Shown one piece after another: positions 1 to 8,155 of a DNA stretch of 20,167 nt (position 1 is its first letter; each line of letters starts with the position of its first letter). A program made the position numbers and the translations under genes. Source of the stretch: JABCPE02 sp963509715. Its GTDB lineage: Bacteria > Bacteroidota > Bacteroidia > Flavobacteriales > Weeksellaceae. The notes beneath the pieces are model-generated. The model did no database searches. It had not been told where the DNA came from and saw only the letters and a program-made list of their open reading frames with translations. The stretch spans positions 1 to 20,167 of the forward strand of contig CAUPCB010000029.1 of assembly GCA_963509715.1 (NCBI GenBank), in the 5' to 3' direction.

Positions 1-516
1 CAAGGGGCAGGAAAAGTACTTACCAGTGATGCTAATGGTGTAGGAACTTGGAAAGATGTAGAATTATTCAAAGGAGCACCTGCTGTAGGAAGATTTACAT
101 GGAATGCAGGAGTGAGATTAGGGAATTCGCGTTGGAATAAAATCGCTACTGTGGTCGTGAAGCCTGGGACAAATATGGTTTTTGTAAAACTTCACATATT
201 GAGTTCTCAAGTACCTCACCCTACAAAAGCCTATACTAGAGTCTATGTGGGACTGAAAGATGTAGGAGCAAATAATGGTTACACTAATGAAAAACCTGTT
301 TACACAATGTTCCATCCATATTTAGAGCATGATTATGAATTAGTAGGGAATTTTATTTATAATAATAATACAAATTCCTATCAGACATTATATCTGAATT
401 TACAGAGTGATGTTCCTAATATTATCAGAAGTGCCTTTGAATATAACACATCTGCTAGTCAGGTATATGGAACAACTTGGTATGAAAACTGGTTCTATTC
501 AGTTCCTGTTAATTAA
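1..516 (+). CDS. 3' end of a surface-type hypothetical protein (5'-truncated by window edge)
   Basis: The reading frame is open from base 1 to the TAA at 514-516, so this is the C-terminal ~171 residues of a longer protein. The first visible residues, GAGKVLTSDANGVGTWK, match a linker that recurs in flavobacterial surface and tail-fibre-like proteins just before the terminal domain. The following ~150 residues are rich in Asn, Tyr and beta-prone segments, and I do not recognise them as a named domain. There is no Lys-rich end typical of a type IX secretion C-terminal domain. The GTG at 112 is an internal Val codon rather than a start, because coding sequence continues upstream. A hairpin pair follows the stop. 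The function is unknown; cell-surface location is inference from the linker. Confidence 0.75.
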   Translation, partial: QGAGKVLTSDANGVGTWKDVELFKGAPAVGRFTWNAGVRLGNSRWNKIATVVVKPGTNMVFVKLHILSSQVPHPTKAYTRVYVGLKDVGANNGYTNEKPVYTMFHPYLEHDYELVGNFIYNNNTNSYQTLYLNLQSDVPNIIRSAFEYNTSASQVYGTTWYENWFYSVPVN

Positions 517-525
517 AAACAAAAT

Positions 526-548
526 AACACCACTGAAATGGTGGTGTT
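526..548 (+). terminator. Hairpin directly after the left-edge gene
   Basis: An 8-bp perfect stem (AACACCAC at 526-533 with GTGGTGTT at 541-548) and a 7-base loop begin ten bases after the stop codon. The U-tract after it is poor, so it may act with the stronger hairpin at 560-589 or only stabilise the mRNA 3' end. Confidence 0.5.
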
Positions 549-559
549 TATTTACAATT

Positions 560-589
560 AAAAACGCTTCCTATTTTGGAAGTGTTTTT
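560..589. terminator. Bidirectional intrinsic terminator between converging genes
   Basis: A 12-bp stem (560-571 with 578-589, one G-T wobble) encloses the 6-base loop TATTTT. It has an A-run on the left arm and a T-run on the right, so it reads as an intrinsic terminator on both strands. It lies between the plus-strand left-edge gene and the end of the minus-strand protease gene, and suits both. Confidence 0.75.
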
Positions 590-600
590 CTATTTAATTA

Positions 601-2268
601 TTATTTTGCCTTAGCTCCTTTTCTGTTTGCTTTTACTCCTTTTTTGTTGTAAAAATTGTCATAAGCATACTGAGCCGCTTTGTAAAGGTCTATTACTCCA
701 CCAGCCACTGAAATTTGGTCAAAGTTTGCACTAGAATCTACATTTGCATTTACAGTAGATTTATTTACAGTTTTTACTAATGCTTCTTTTATCTGCTGAG
801 GAGTAAGGCTTGGCATGTATGCCCAAAGCACAGCTGCCGCACCTGCTACCACTGGAGATGCCATAGAAGTTCCTTGTAGGTATTCGTATTTAGCATCTGG
901 AACAGTAGAGTAGATTTCTTGCCCTGGCGCAAAAACATCTACCATTTTACCATTGTAGTTAGAGAATCTAGCTCTTAGGTTTTGGTTGTTATTTGTGCTA
1001 GCTCCTACCACTATCATGTTGCTAACGAATGGTTTTTCGTCTGACTGCTTCATGAAATTAGTAGGGAAATACTCATTTTCTCCGATGTTTTGGTTATCAT
1101 TTCCTGCTGCTTTTACTAGAAGAACTCCTTTTTTCTCTGCGTATTTCATAGCCTCCCAAACATGTTTTTTCCCTGGAGATACAGCCTTACCAAAACTCAT
1201 GTTAAGGATTTTAGCTCCGTTGTCTACTGCGTATCTAATGGCATTAGCAACATCTTTATCTCTTTCGTCTCCGTCTGGAACGGCTCTTACCGTCATGATT
1301 TTAGCCACCTTGTGAGCTACACCATATTGAACTTCATTTCCATGAGGAAGTCCCGCGATGATTCCAGAAACATGCGTTCCGTGAGATGCATCAGGTCCTT
1401 CGTAATGGTTGTTTCCGTAGTGTTTTTCGTTATAATTATCATAATTATCTCCTACGATTTCTTTTCTTGGGTCAAAATCAAGGTTGTAGTGTTTTGTAGC
1501 CTGAGATTCGTAGTGTTTTAGGGCACCATCTACCTCTTTTCTCAATAATTCTTCAACTTCTTTTGGAGTTTTTCCTATATTTTCAGCATCTTGAACAAGA
1601 GAGTTTAGAATCTGCAAGTTTCTGTTATCTTCTTGAGAAGCAGGTTTTATCGCTGCTAAATTAGCTTTAGTTAAAGTTTTTCCATTTAGAGTTTTTATGA
1701 TACTTGGAATAGCATTATTGAATCCAGAAAAATATTGATAATATTGTTTAGCTTCTGAACCTTTTTCATCAAATAATTTTTTAGACTTTTGGTACATAGC
1801 GTATTCCTCTGGCATTTTTGCCTGATTAGCTCTATTTTTAGCAGAATCAGTCCCTTCAAATATCGGCTGATATTTTTTAACCATTCTAGTCACTTCTAGG
1901 TTATCAGCATCTACATCAGCAGTTTTTCCACCGATGAAGTTCCATCCATAGATATCATCTACATAACCGTTTTTATCATCATCTATACCGTTGTTTGGGA
2001 TTTCATTTGGGTTTTTCCACATGTTGTTAATCAGCCCTGGGTGATCTACTTCCACACCGCTGTCCAAAACACCTACTACAACAGTTCTTGGCTTTAATCC
2101 TTTGGATTCTAAGAACTTGTAAGCATTGTTGGTATTAACACCATAAACATTGGTAGTTGAAAAATCTTTGTGATACCAAGTTTTTAAATCATTATTTTGC
2201 ATTTTGTCTTGTGCAAAAGCAAAACTAAAAGACGCTAAAAACGCCGCTGCAATGAGTACTTTTTTCAT
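601..2268 (-). CDS. Exported S8 family (subtilisin-like) serine peptidase
   Basis: This is a 555-residue subtilase. The N-terminus (MKKVLIAAAFLASFSFAFAQ) is a clear Sec signal peptide. The catalytic triad is visible: Asp69 in VLDSGVEVDHPG, His296 in SHGTHVSG and Ser468 in GTSMASPVVAG, with the oxyanion-hole Asn390 in AAGND. About 225 residues separate Asp from His, far more than in subtilisin, owing to a charged, helix-prone insert at roughly 120-285. The C-terminus is a short Lys-rich tail and not a recognisable type IX sorting domain, so the enzyme is probably periplasmic or envelope-associated. It is the last gene of a five-gene minus-strand run, 14 bases after the phosphodiesterase gene, with no separate promoter seen, and it ends at the terminator at 560-589. 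The family is certain; the substrate is unknown. Confidence 0.95.
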   Translation of the reverse strand: MKKVLIAAAFLASFSFAFAQDKMQNNDLKTWYHKDFSTTNVYGVNTNNAYKFLESKGLKPRTVVVGVLDSGVEVDHPGLINNMWKNPNEIPNNGIDDDKNGYVDDIYGWNFIGGKTADVDADNLEVTRMVKKYQPIFEGTDSAKNRANQAKMPEEYAMYQKSKKLFDEKGSEAKQYYQYFSGFNNAIPSIIKTLNGKTLTKANLAAIKPASQEDNRNLQILNSLVQDAENIGKTPKEVEELLRKEVDGALKHYESQATKHYNLDFDPRKEIVGDNYDNYNEKHYGNNHYEGPDASHGTHVSGIIAGLPHGNEVQYGVAHKVAKIMTVRAVPDGDERDKDVANAIRYAVDNGAKILNMSFGKAVSPGKKHVWEAMKYAEKKGVLLVKAAGNDNQNIGENEYFPTNFMKQSDEKPFVSNMIVVGASTNNNQNLRARFSNYNGKMVDVFAPGQEIYSTVPDAKYEYLQGTSMASPVVAGAAAVLWAYMPSLTPQQIKEALVKTVNKSTVNANVDSSANFDQISVAGGVIDLYKAAQYAYDNFYNKKGVKANRKGAKAK

Positions 2269-2282
2269 TGTAAATTTGTTAT

Positions 2283-3224
2283 TTATAAATTAATTACTTT
2301 TCCTTGTTCAGCAAAGATAATTTTTATCCCCTTTTTATACAAAACATTTAACTCGCTTTTAACTTTTTGATGAATGTTTTTCTTAGGTTTGATGTGAGTA
2401 ATGATGAGATTTAAACCTTTCAGCCCCTCTTCGCCGACAAGTTTTTCCAAATTCTCCATTTCCTCGGTCAATAGGCGAGGAGTAAGGTGTCCATATAATT
2501 GGCTTTCAGGCTGTTCGTTGCTGTAAGAACATTCTATGGCGATGCCTTTCAGTCTTTTTTCTTTGATAATCGGAGCGATGGCTTTCCATAAATCGGCAAG
2601 CTGCTCCGTTCCCTCAATTCTATCTGCGCCTGTATCTCCGAGATATACAAAGTATTGATTTTCAGAGTTTTTTACAAGCGCCGCAGAGCTTAGATTTTTT
2701 CCTGTGTGGCTTAGATAATACATTTTCAGCTGAAAATCAGTGTTTTCTACACTCATCCATTCATCTGTGTTCAGCTTTTTGTAGGTGTATTTTCCCAAAA
2801 TAGGTTTTTCGCCTTCATTGGCAAAATTAGCCCAAGCTTCCCAAGAAAAATGATGTTTTTTGAGGGCTTCTATCACGAATTCTGCTCCGTAAATGTTCTT
2901 TTTAGAATCTTCGGGCGAGTTGATCACCAGCCCTGAATTATGGTCAAAATGCGGATGCGAGATGAAATATCCCTTGATTTTCTCTTTCAAAAATTGTTCT
3001 GGACTTTCTTTTTTTCTGTTTTTTTGTAAATAAACTTTCAGCCCTGTATGGATAGTTCCTGCATCCAGAGCCAGATAGGATTCTTTGCTCGGTTCAGAGA
3101 TGAGATAAGAAGAAAGATTGCTTTCGTCTATTCCGCCAAAAACGCCCAAAGGAATGATTTTAAAACTCTGTGCAGCGAACAGCTGTCCCAAGAAAACCAG
3201 CGGGAAAATAATTTTATTATTCAT
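2283..3224 (-). CDS. Exported class II 3',5'-cyclic-nucleotide phosphodiesterase (metallo-beta-lactamase fold)
   Basis: This 313-residue protein has the motifs of class II cyclic-nucleotide phosphodiesterases (PDEase_II; yeast PDE1 and Vibrio fischeri CpdP type). The metal-binding signature is SHPHFDHNSGL (His90, His92, Asp94, His95), followed by SHTG (His173), YLGDTGAD (Asp197), the family-specific YGHLTPR (His246) and ITHIKP (His277). The N-terminus (MNNKIIFPLVFLGQLFAAQS) looks like a signal peptide, so it probably acts in the periplasm, as CpdP does. The expected reaction is hydrolysis of cAMP or cGMP to the 5'-monophosphate. The start overlaps the end of the WbqC-family gene by 8 bases, which suggests translational coupling. 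A less likely alternative is another MBL-fold hydrolase; the YGHLTPR motif argues for PDEase_II. Confidence 0.85.
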   Translation of the reverse strand: MNNKIIFPLVFLGQLFAAQSFKIIPLGVFGGIDESNLSSYLISEPSKESYLALDAGTIHTGLKVYLQKNRKKESPEQFLKEKIKGYFISHPHFDHNSGLVINSPEDSKKNIYGAEFVIEALKKHHFSWEAWANFANEGEKPILGKYTYKKLNTDEWMSVENTDFQLKMYYLSHTGKNLSSAALVKNSENQYFVYLGDTGADRIEGTEQLADLWKAIAPIIKEKRLKGIAIECSYSNEQPESQLYGHLTPRLLTEEMENLEKLVGEEGLKGLNLIITHIKPKKNIHQKVKSELNVLYKKGIKIIFAEQGKVINL

Positions 3225-3831
3225 TTCTATGATTTTTTAGGTAAGAACCAGCCTCTGGCCCTAAATTGCAGAGTAAATCTACGACAGAAAGGTCTTTGAT
3301 AAAGCCCAGTTTATCAGAAAAAGTTTGATAATATTCCTCCTGCTGGAAGGCAGGTTCTATTTTTGCTGAAAAACTTTCTCTAAAATCCTTTGCAGAAGGT
3401 GTTTTGATGTATTCCTCTGTCATTGAGAAACTTATATCAGTTTTCAATAATTTTTGAAGAATTTCCAGACTTTTTAGATTAAAATCAATTAAAAATTTCG
3501 GTTGATTTTCATAAATTTTGCTCAGCTGGTCTTCATAAAATTCAAAATAAGGAGAAGACTGATAAGCTGTTTTTATTGATTTCCAATGAAGTGCCTGCCA
3601 TCTTTCCGAATATGATATTTCTATGTCTCGGAAAGCTCTTTTCCCGTTGTGGTTTATTGGGATGATCAAAGGCAGTTTTCCATTTGCCCCAAAAATACAG
3701 GCTCTATTTCGGTAAGTCTGCTTTGGGAAGTGTTCCTCTTGCTCCAAAATAATCTGATTTTCCGAATTACAAAACTCAGAAAACCAAGAAATAGGAGGGA
3801 GGTAAAATATTGGTAATAAGACTGTTTGCAT
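3217..3831 (-). CDS. WbqC-family protein
   Basis: This 204-residue cytoplasmic-type protein begins with MQTVLLPIFYLPPISWFSEF. It contains the WbqC family pattern (PF08889): an N-terminal LPxxYLPPIxWF, then RNRACIFGANGKLPLIIPI at about 41-59 and HWKSIKTAYQSSPYFEFYED at about 82-101. WbqC-like proteins occur in O-antigen and polysaccharide gene sets and as stand-alone genes across the Bacteroidota; their biochemical activity is not settled. There is no signal peptide or membrane segment. The gene starts 10 bases after prmA and overlaps the phosphodiesterase start by 8 bases, so it is inside an operon. The family call is confident; I assign no reaction. Confidence 0.85.
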   Translation of the reverse strand: MQTVLLPIFYLPPISWFSEFCNSENQIILEQEEHFPKQTYRNRACIFGANGKLPLIIPINHNGKRAFRDIEISYSERWQALHWKSIKTAYQSSPYFEFYEDQLSKIYENQPKFLIDFNLKSLEILQKLLKTDISFSMTEEYIKTPSAKDFRESFSAKIEPAFQQEEYYQTFSDKLGFIKDLSVVDLLCNLGPEAGSYLKNHRNE

Positions 3832-3841
3832 TTTATTTGGA

Positions 3842-4672
3842 TTAAGGTTTTTCTAAAAGAAGGCTTACCCATTCTTCTCTTTGAACTTGGTTTTTCAGAA
3901 CTAAATCATGCTTTGTGCAGACTTCCAAAATGTCATTGACATCGAAGAAACAAAGCCCTGAAAGCAGGAGTTTCCCGCCGCTGTTTAAGACCGAAACATA
4001 AGTAGGAATGTCTGAAATCAAAATATTTCGATTGATATTCGCTAAAATAATATCAAAATTTTCCTTGCCAAGATTTTCCGCTGTCCCTTGTTCTATGCGG
4101 AAATTCATTTGGTTTCTTTCCGCATTTTCTTTGGAGTTTTCTACTGCCCATTCATCAATGTCAATGGCTAAAACATCCTCTGCGCCTTTCAGCTTTGAGA
4201 AAATGGCTAAAATAGAAGTTCCGCAACCGATATCCAGCACTTTTTTACCTCTGAAATCCATGTCCAGCATCTGCTGAATCATCAGGTAAGTAGTGGCGTG
4301 ATGCCCTGTGCCGAAAGACATTTTGGGCTGAATGATGATTTCATACGATGTGTTTTGGCTTTCGTGAAATTCTGCGCGGATAAGCACTTTGTTTTCCACA
4401 TTTATGGGCGAAAAATTCTTTTCCCATTCCTCATTCCAGTTGATATTCGGCATTTCCTGAATGGTGTAGGAAATTTTAACCTCATCATGGCTCAGCAGCC
4501 AAAGATTTTTTAGCTCATCTTCGCTGAAAGACTCCTCTGGAACATACGCCAGAATGCCGTCATTTTCTTCCGTAAAGCTGTCAAAACCAATGTTTATCAG
4601 CTCCGCCATTAGGATTTCGTTCCATGGCTGGAGTGGTTCTATTTTTATATTAAGTTCAAGGTATTTTTGCAT
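3842..4672 (-). CDS. prmA: Ribosomal protein L11 methyltransferase PrmA
   Basis: This 276-residue class I SAM-dependent methyltransferase trimethylates ribosomal protein L11 in the cytoplasm. The N-terminal ~95 residues are the L11-recognition region. Next come the PrmA signature QPKMSFGTGHHATT (116-129), SAM-binding motif I VLDIGCGTSILAI (145-157), the acidic motif AIDIDEWAV (169-177) and the catalytic-loop element ILANINRNIL (209-218). The length is close to that of E. coli PrmA. It sits 9 bases after the DUF5686 gene and 10 bases before the WbqC-family gene. PrmA is usually non-essential. Its place among envelope genes is not explained by function and may reflect only operon history. Confidence 0.95.
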   Translation of the reverse strand: MQKYLELNIKIEPLQPWNEILMAELINIGFDSFTEENDGILAYVPEESFSEDELKNLWLLSHDEVKISYTIQEMPNINWNEEWEKNFSPINVENKVLIRAEFHESQNTSYEIIIQPKMSFGTGHHATTYLMIQQMLDMDFRGKKVLDIGCGTSILAIFSKLKGAEDVLAIDIDEWAVENSKENAERNQMNFRIEQGTAENLGKENFDIILANINRNILISDIPTYVSVLNSGGKLLLSGLCFFDVNDILEVCTKHDLVLKNQVQREEWVSLLLEKP

Positions 4673-4681
4673 TTTTCTAAA

Positions 4682-6979
4682 TTATAATCTTATTTGAGCC
4701 GAAACTTTTATGCTGAATTTAGGCGGATTGGTTTCGAAAACGGAGCTGGTATTGTGCAAATGAGTAAGTCTATGCACAAAATCTACCCGTAAAAATCTAA
4801 AAATATTAGAGAAACCATAGCCGATTTCTATGTAAGGCTTTCCATTTAGGCCGTTTAATGCTCCATTTGCGTTGAATCTTTCCTCCAAATCTCCTATAAG
4901 ATAATTGAAAGTCAGATGATTTCTCCAATTTAATTTTTTAATCAAAGGTAACCTATTGGTAATCAAGCCTTCCAGATATTGAGTGTATTGTAGGGAAACA
5001 AATCTGTTGCTTGTAAATTCAAAGAAACGCATCATGTTAAATGAATTTCTGTTGTAAAATACAAACTCATTTCCTAAATGGTTTTCCAAAAGAGGAAAAG
5101 GAACTCGGTCTGGGATAATCCCTGCTGTGAGGGAATAGTTACCCTGTCCCAAAATTCCCATAGGGATTTTTTGCTGGACATTTAGATAAATTTTATTGTA
5201 TTCAAAATTACTTCCCATAATTCCCTTAAAGGCATGTGTAAACCTGAAAGTAACCGTAGGAGTAAAATTGTTATTCATTATTACCTGCTTGTTTTTATCG
5301 GATTGCAGAGCTTTTCTTCCCATTTTCCACTGAGTTTCAGAAATCATTTCAGTGGTTTTGAAATTATTAAAAACATTCCCATGCTTGTCCGTGTAATTGA
5401 TATAAGACGAATCAAACAATGGGTCAAAAGTAGAATGTCTAAGGGTAAACCTCTGAGTGATAGAGTTTACAAAATCCCTCTGAAAATAGATTTCATAATT
5501 ATTCTTCCAGAAAGGCTTTCTTATCAGCATATCACCATTTTTAGAAAACGCATCAAAAATCGCATTTTTGTTCTTCAGTAAAAAGTTACCATACTGCAGT
5601 GCCACTTGGTCTAAATCATGCAGGGCAGAAATTCCCACCTGTGTCCATGGGTCTCGTGAAATAATGTAATCTATACCACCGCCGTATTTGAACTCCCTGT
5701 CCTTAAATCCATAAGACAAATATCCGCTGAAAATCCATTTTTTGCTGAATTTATGATTGGTTCTAAATCCTGCTCTCAGTCTGAAACCTTCCACATCGTT
5801 ATATCCAGCCGTGTAGAGTATCGGTCCTAAATCAACTTTTCCTGCCTCGTAGTAGCCTCTCAGGATAATTTCCAAAACATCTATATAAGACTTCACCGAA
5901 GGGAGATTTTTGACTTCGTCTATCATTGCATAGACTTTTTGTTCTCTTTCCGTTATCGGTTCGTGTCTATTCTTTTCCCAGTATTGCTCGTCTTTGTCGT
6001 TTGCATTAGGCAGGACAGTGATAGGTTTGCTAAATATTTTTTGGTCAAAATCTTGGTTGATTTTTATTTTTTTGCTCGAAACATGATATTTTAAAATCCC
6101 AGCCATTCCGTTTTTGCCCAGTTTCGCAGTTTCCAGCGTAACGAGGGACTTTACAGGCATGTGTATTTCAGAATCGCCCACTTCTTCAAGCTCTTGGTCT
6201 ACTACAATGTTATTGATGAAGTTCAGGTTAGCCGAAGGAGCTATTTTCGCTGTAATTCTGAAAAGAGAATAGTTGCTGTGCGAAATCAGCAAAGTCCCTT
6301 CAAAAGCCAAATCTGAGGGTCTTTTAGGCTTAAAATTGATTTTATAATATCCATTTTCATTAACTTGAAAATCTCTATCTACCAGCTCAAAATCATAGTT
6401 TGAAGTAAAATTATCATTCAGCGGAGAGATGAAGTTTTTGTCTAAAATATGAATATAATTATTGTAGAAATTATATTTGATGAAAGTAGAACTTATCAAC
6501 TGGGAAAACATCGCATTATCCTCTATTCCAACTCCGTCTACTTTAGTTTTTTTGATGATTTCGGCGCGTTTTTCAGGGCTTTTTTGATAATAAAAATCCG
6601 AAATATTTTCTGAGATAAAAACAGGAAGCGCCACATCATTCCCCAGACTGTCTTTGGAGGCTTCCATCACCTTTTTCAAATCCTTATAAACCTTCGTATT
6701 CTGAAACTTATCCCCAAGGCTGCTAAATGCTATCTCCATACGAGACTGATTTTCAGAGAAGTATGATTTTAGGTTGTCAGGATTGTTGATGTGTTTTTTT
6801 GCAACTAATTTTGCTAAAATCTCATGAGCTGGATTTTTATACTTTTTCTTCTTTTTTTTAGAGATGACCACGGCTTCTATTTTTTTAGAACCATCTGTAT
6901 TGTCTTCATCTTCTTGTGCATAAGAGGACAGCCCTATAAATAGAGCTCCTGTAAGCAATAATTTTTTAGAATTCAGCAT
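4682..6979 (-). CDS. DUF5686 family outer-membrane protein
   Basis: This 765-residue protein has a signal peptide (MLNSKKLLLTGALFIGLSSYA) and the DUF5686 pattern. FISENISDFYYQKSPEKRAE, a later ILDKNFISPLNDN and YKINFKPKRPSDLAF lead into a long series of alternating aromatic/polar strands ending in FSIKVSAQIRL, consistent with a C-terminal outer-membrane beta-barrel. DUF5686 proteins often carry an N-terminal carboxypeptidase-regulatory-like domain. Here only about 25 residues, including a run of six lysines (41-46), separate the signal peptide from the conserved region. It is the first gene of the minus-strand operon, with a TAnnTTTG box about 20 bases upstream. The function is uncharacterised; outer-membrane location is inferred from the barrel-like C-terminus. 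Confidence 0.85.
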   Translation of the reverse strand: MLNSKKLLLTGALFIGLSSYAQEDEDNTDGSKKIEAVVISKKKKKKYKNPAHEILAKLVAKKHINNPDNLKSYFSENQSRMEIAFSSLGDKFQNTKVYKDLKKVMEASKDSLGNDVALPVFISENISDFYYQKSPEKRAEIIKKTKVDGVGIEDNAMFSQLISSTFIKYNFYNNYIHILDKNFISPLNDNFTSNYDFELVDRDFQVNENGYYKINFKPKRPSDLAFEGTLLISHSNYSLFRITAKIAPSANLNFINNIVVDQELEEVGDSEIHMPVKSLVTLETAKLGKNGMAGILKYHVSSKKIKINQDFDQKIFSKPITVLPNANDKDEQYWEKNRHEPITEREQKVYAMIDEVKNLPSVKSYIDVLEIILRGYYEAGKVDLGPILYTAGYNDVEGFRLRAGFRTNHKFSKKWIFSGYLSYGFKDREFKYGGGIDYIISRDPWTQVGISALHDLDQVALQYGNFLLKNKNAIFDAFSKNGDMLIRKPFWKNNYEIYFQRDFVNSITQRFTLRHSTFDPLFDSSYINYTDKHGNVFNNFKTTEMISETQWKMGRKALQSDKNKQVIMNNNFTPTVTFRFTHAFKGIMGSNFEYNKIYLNVQQKIPMGILGQGNYSLTAGIIPDRVPFPLLENHLGNEFVFYNRNSFNMMRFFEFTSNRFVSLQYTQYLEGLITNRLPLIKKLNWRNHLTFNYLIGDLEERFNANGALNGLNGKPYIEIGYGFSNIFRFLRVDFVHRLTHLHNTSSVFETNPPKFSIKVSAQIRL

Positions 6980-6999
6980 TTTAAAAAATGATTAAGAGG

Positions 7000-7007
7000 C
7001 AAAAGTA
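7000..7007 (-). promoter_or_regulatory. -7 promoter box for the DUF5686-prmA-WbqC-PDE-protease operon
   Basis: On the minus strand the sequence reads TACTTTTG, an exact match to the Bacteroidota -7 consensus TAnnTTTG, 20 bases before the DUF5686 start codon. A good -33 TTTG is not visible at the usual spacing, so the box is supported mainly by its match and position. Confidence 0.6.
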
Positions 7008-7090
7008 TTAAAAAAATATTTGAAAAGGCTAAAATCTATTTTTAGAATTAAAAATATTGATTAGATTTACCAAATAAATCAAATATTTTC

Positions 7091-8143
7091 ATGAAACTAA
7101 AATCTAAAATAATTTTAATTTTTATTCTTCAAATTTCGGTTTTGCTTTTTGCACAAAAACCGAAAATCAGAATTATAGCCACAGGCGGAACCATCGCAGG
7201 AGTGAGGAAATCCTCTACCGAAAGCAGCTATAAAGCAGGAGCAAAGGGCATCGATGAGCTGTTACAGGCCGTTCCAGAAATTCACCAAGTAGCCCAAGTA
7301 AGTGGCGAGCAGTTAGTGAAAATAGGCTCTCAGGATATGAACGATGAGATTTGGCTCAAATTAGCAAAAAGAATAAACGAAATCCTAAACAAGGAGGGTT
7401 ACGATGGAATAGTGGTTACCCACGGAACAGACACGATGGAGGAAACGGCGTATTTCCTGAATCTTACAGTTCATAGCTCTAAACCAGTAGTAATGGTAGG
7501 TGCTATGCGTCCTTCCACAGGAATCAGTGCAGACGGACCGCTTAATTTGTATAACGCTGTAGTTGCGGCATCTGATAAAAACACAGGAAATAAAGGCGTA
7601 GTTGTGGTGATGAATGAAAATATCCTCGATGCGAAAGATGTGATAAAACACCATACGACCGCTGTGGAAACCTTTACAGGAGCGAATTCTGGTAAAATAG
7701 GCTATATTCATAATGGGAAAGTTTATTTCAGTAAAACGCCTCAAAATCTGCATACTACAAAATCAGTTTTTGATGTGGCGTCGCTGACTTCCTTGCCGAA
7801 AGTAGGGATAGTCTATGGCTATGCTAACGCTTCGGAGCTTCCGATGAAAGCCTTTATTGATGCGAAATATGACGGAATTATTTATGCTGGTGTAGGGAAT
7901 GGGAATTTGTATCATTCTAATTTTGATTTGGCTGTAAAAGCCCAAAAGCAGGGTATTCAGATAGTCCGTTCTTCGCGAGTTCCTACGGGCGCTACGACAC
8001 CAGATGCAGAAGTGGAGGATGCGAAATATCACTTTGTGGCTTCACAATCGCTCAATCCGCAGAAATCCAGAGTTCTGCTCATGCTGGCGCTTACCAAAAC
8101 CAAAGATTGGAAGCAGATTCAAAAGTATTTTAATGAATATTAA
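7091..8143 (+). CDS. ansB: Type II (periplasmic) L-asparaginase
   Basis: This 350-residue enzyme hydrolyses L-asparagine to aspartate and ammonia. A signal peptide (MKLKSKIILIFILQISVLLFAQ) precedes the first active-site motif IIATGGTIAG (catalytic Thr34). The remaining conserved residues are present: Tyr47 in ESSYKAG, Ser80 in IGSQDMND, Thr113-Asp114 in VVTHGTDTMEET and the Lys of AKDVIKHHT. The length matches the E. coli periplasmic enzyme, and the signal peptide separates it from cytoplasmic type I forms. It starts 111 bases from the divergent DUF5686 gene and is followed after 12 bases by a small lipoprotein gene. Only a weak promoter candidate (TAGATTTA at 7062-7069) lies upstream. Glutaminase side activity cannot be judged. 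Confidence 0.95.
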   Translation: MKLKSKIILIFILQISVLLFAQKPKIRIIATGGTIAGVRKSSTESSYKAGAKGIDELLQAVPEIHQVAQVSGEQLVKIGSQDMNDEIWLKLAKRINEILNKEGYDGIVVTHGTDTMEETAYFLNLTVHSSKPVVMVGAMRPSTGISADGPLNLYNAVVAASDKNTGNKGVVVVMNENILDAKDVIKHHTTAVETFTGANSGKIGYIHNGKVYFSKTPQNLHTTKSVFDVASLTSLPKVGIVYGYANASELPMKAFIDAKYDGIIYAGVGNGNLYHSNFDLAVKAQKQGIQIVRSSRVPTGATTPDAEVEDAKYHFVASQSLNPQKSRVLLMLALTKTKDWKQIQKYFNEY

Positions 8144-8155
8144 TCAAAAATAAAA

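Noticed and set aside
112..114. GTG as start of the left-edge gene
   Set aside because: The frame is open and protein-like back to base 1, with a known surface-protein linker upstream of it.
986..1521. Open frames antisense to the subtilase gene
   Set aside because: They lie opposite the catalytic-domain codons of a clear gene and show no domain, signal peptide or promoter; similar antisense frames at 7385-7753 and 15385-15759 were dropped for the same reason.
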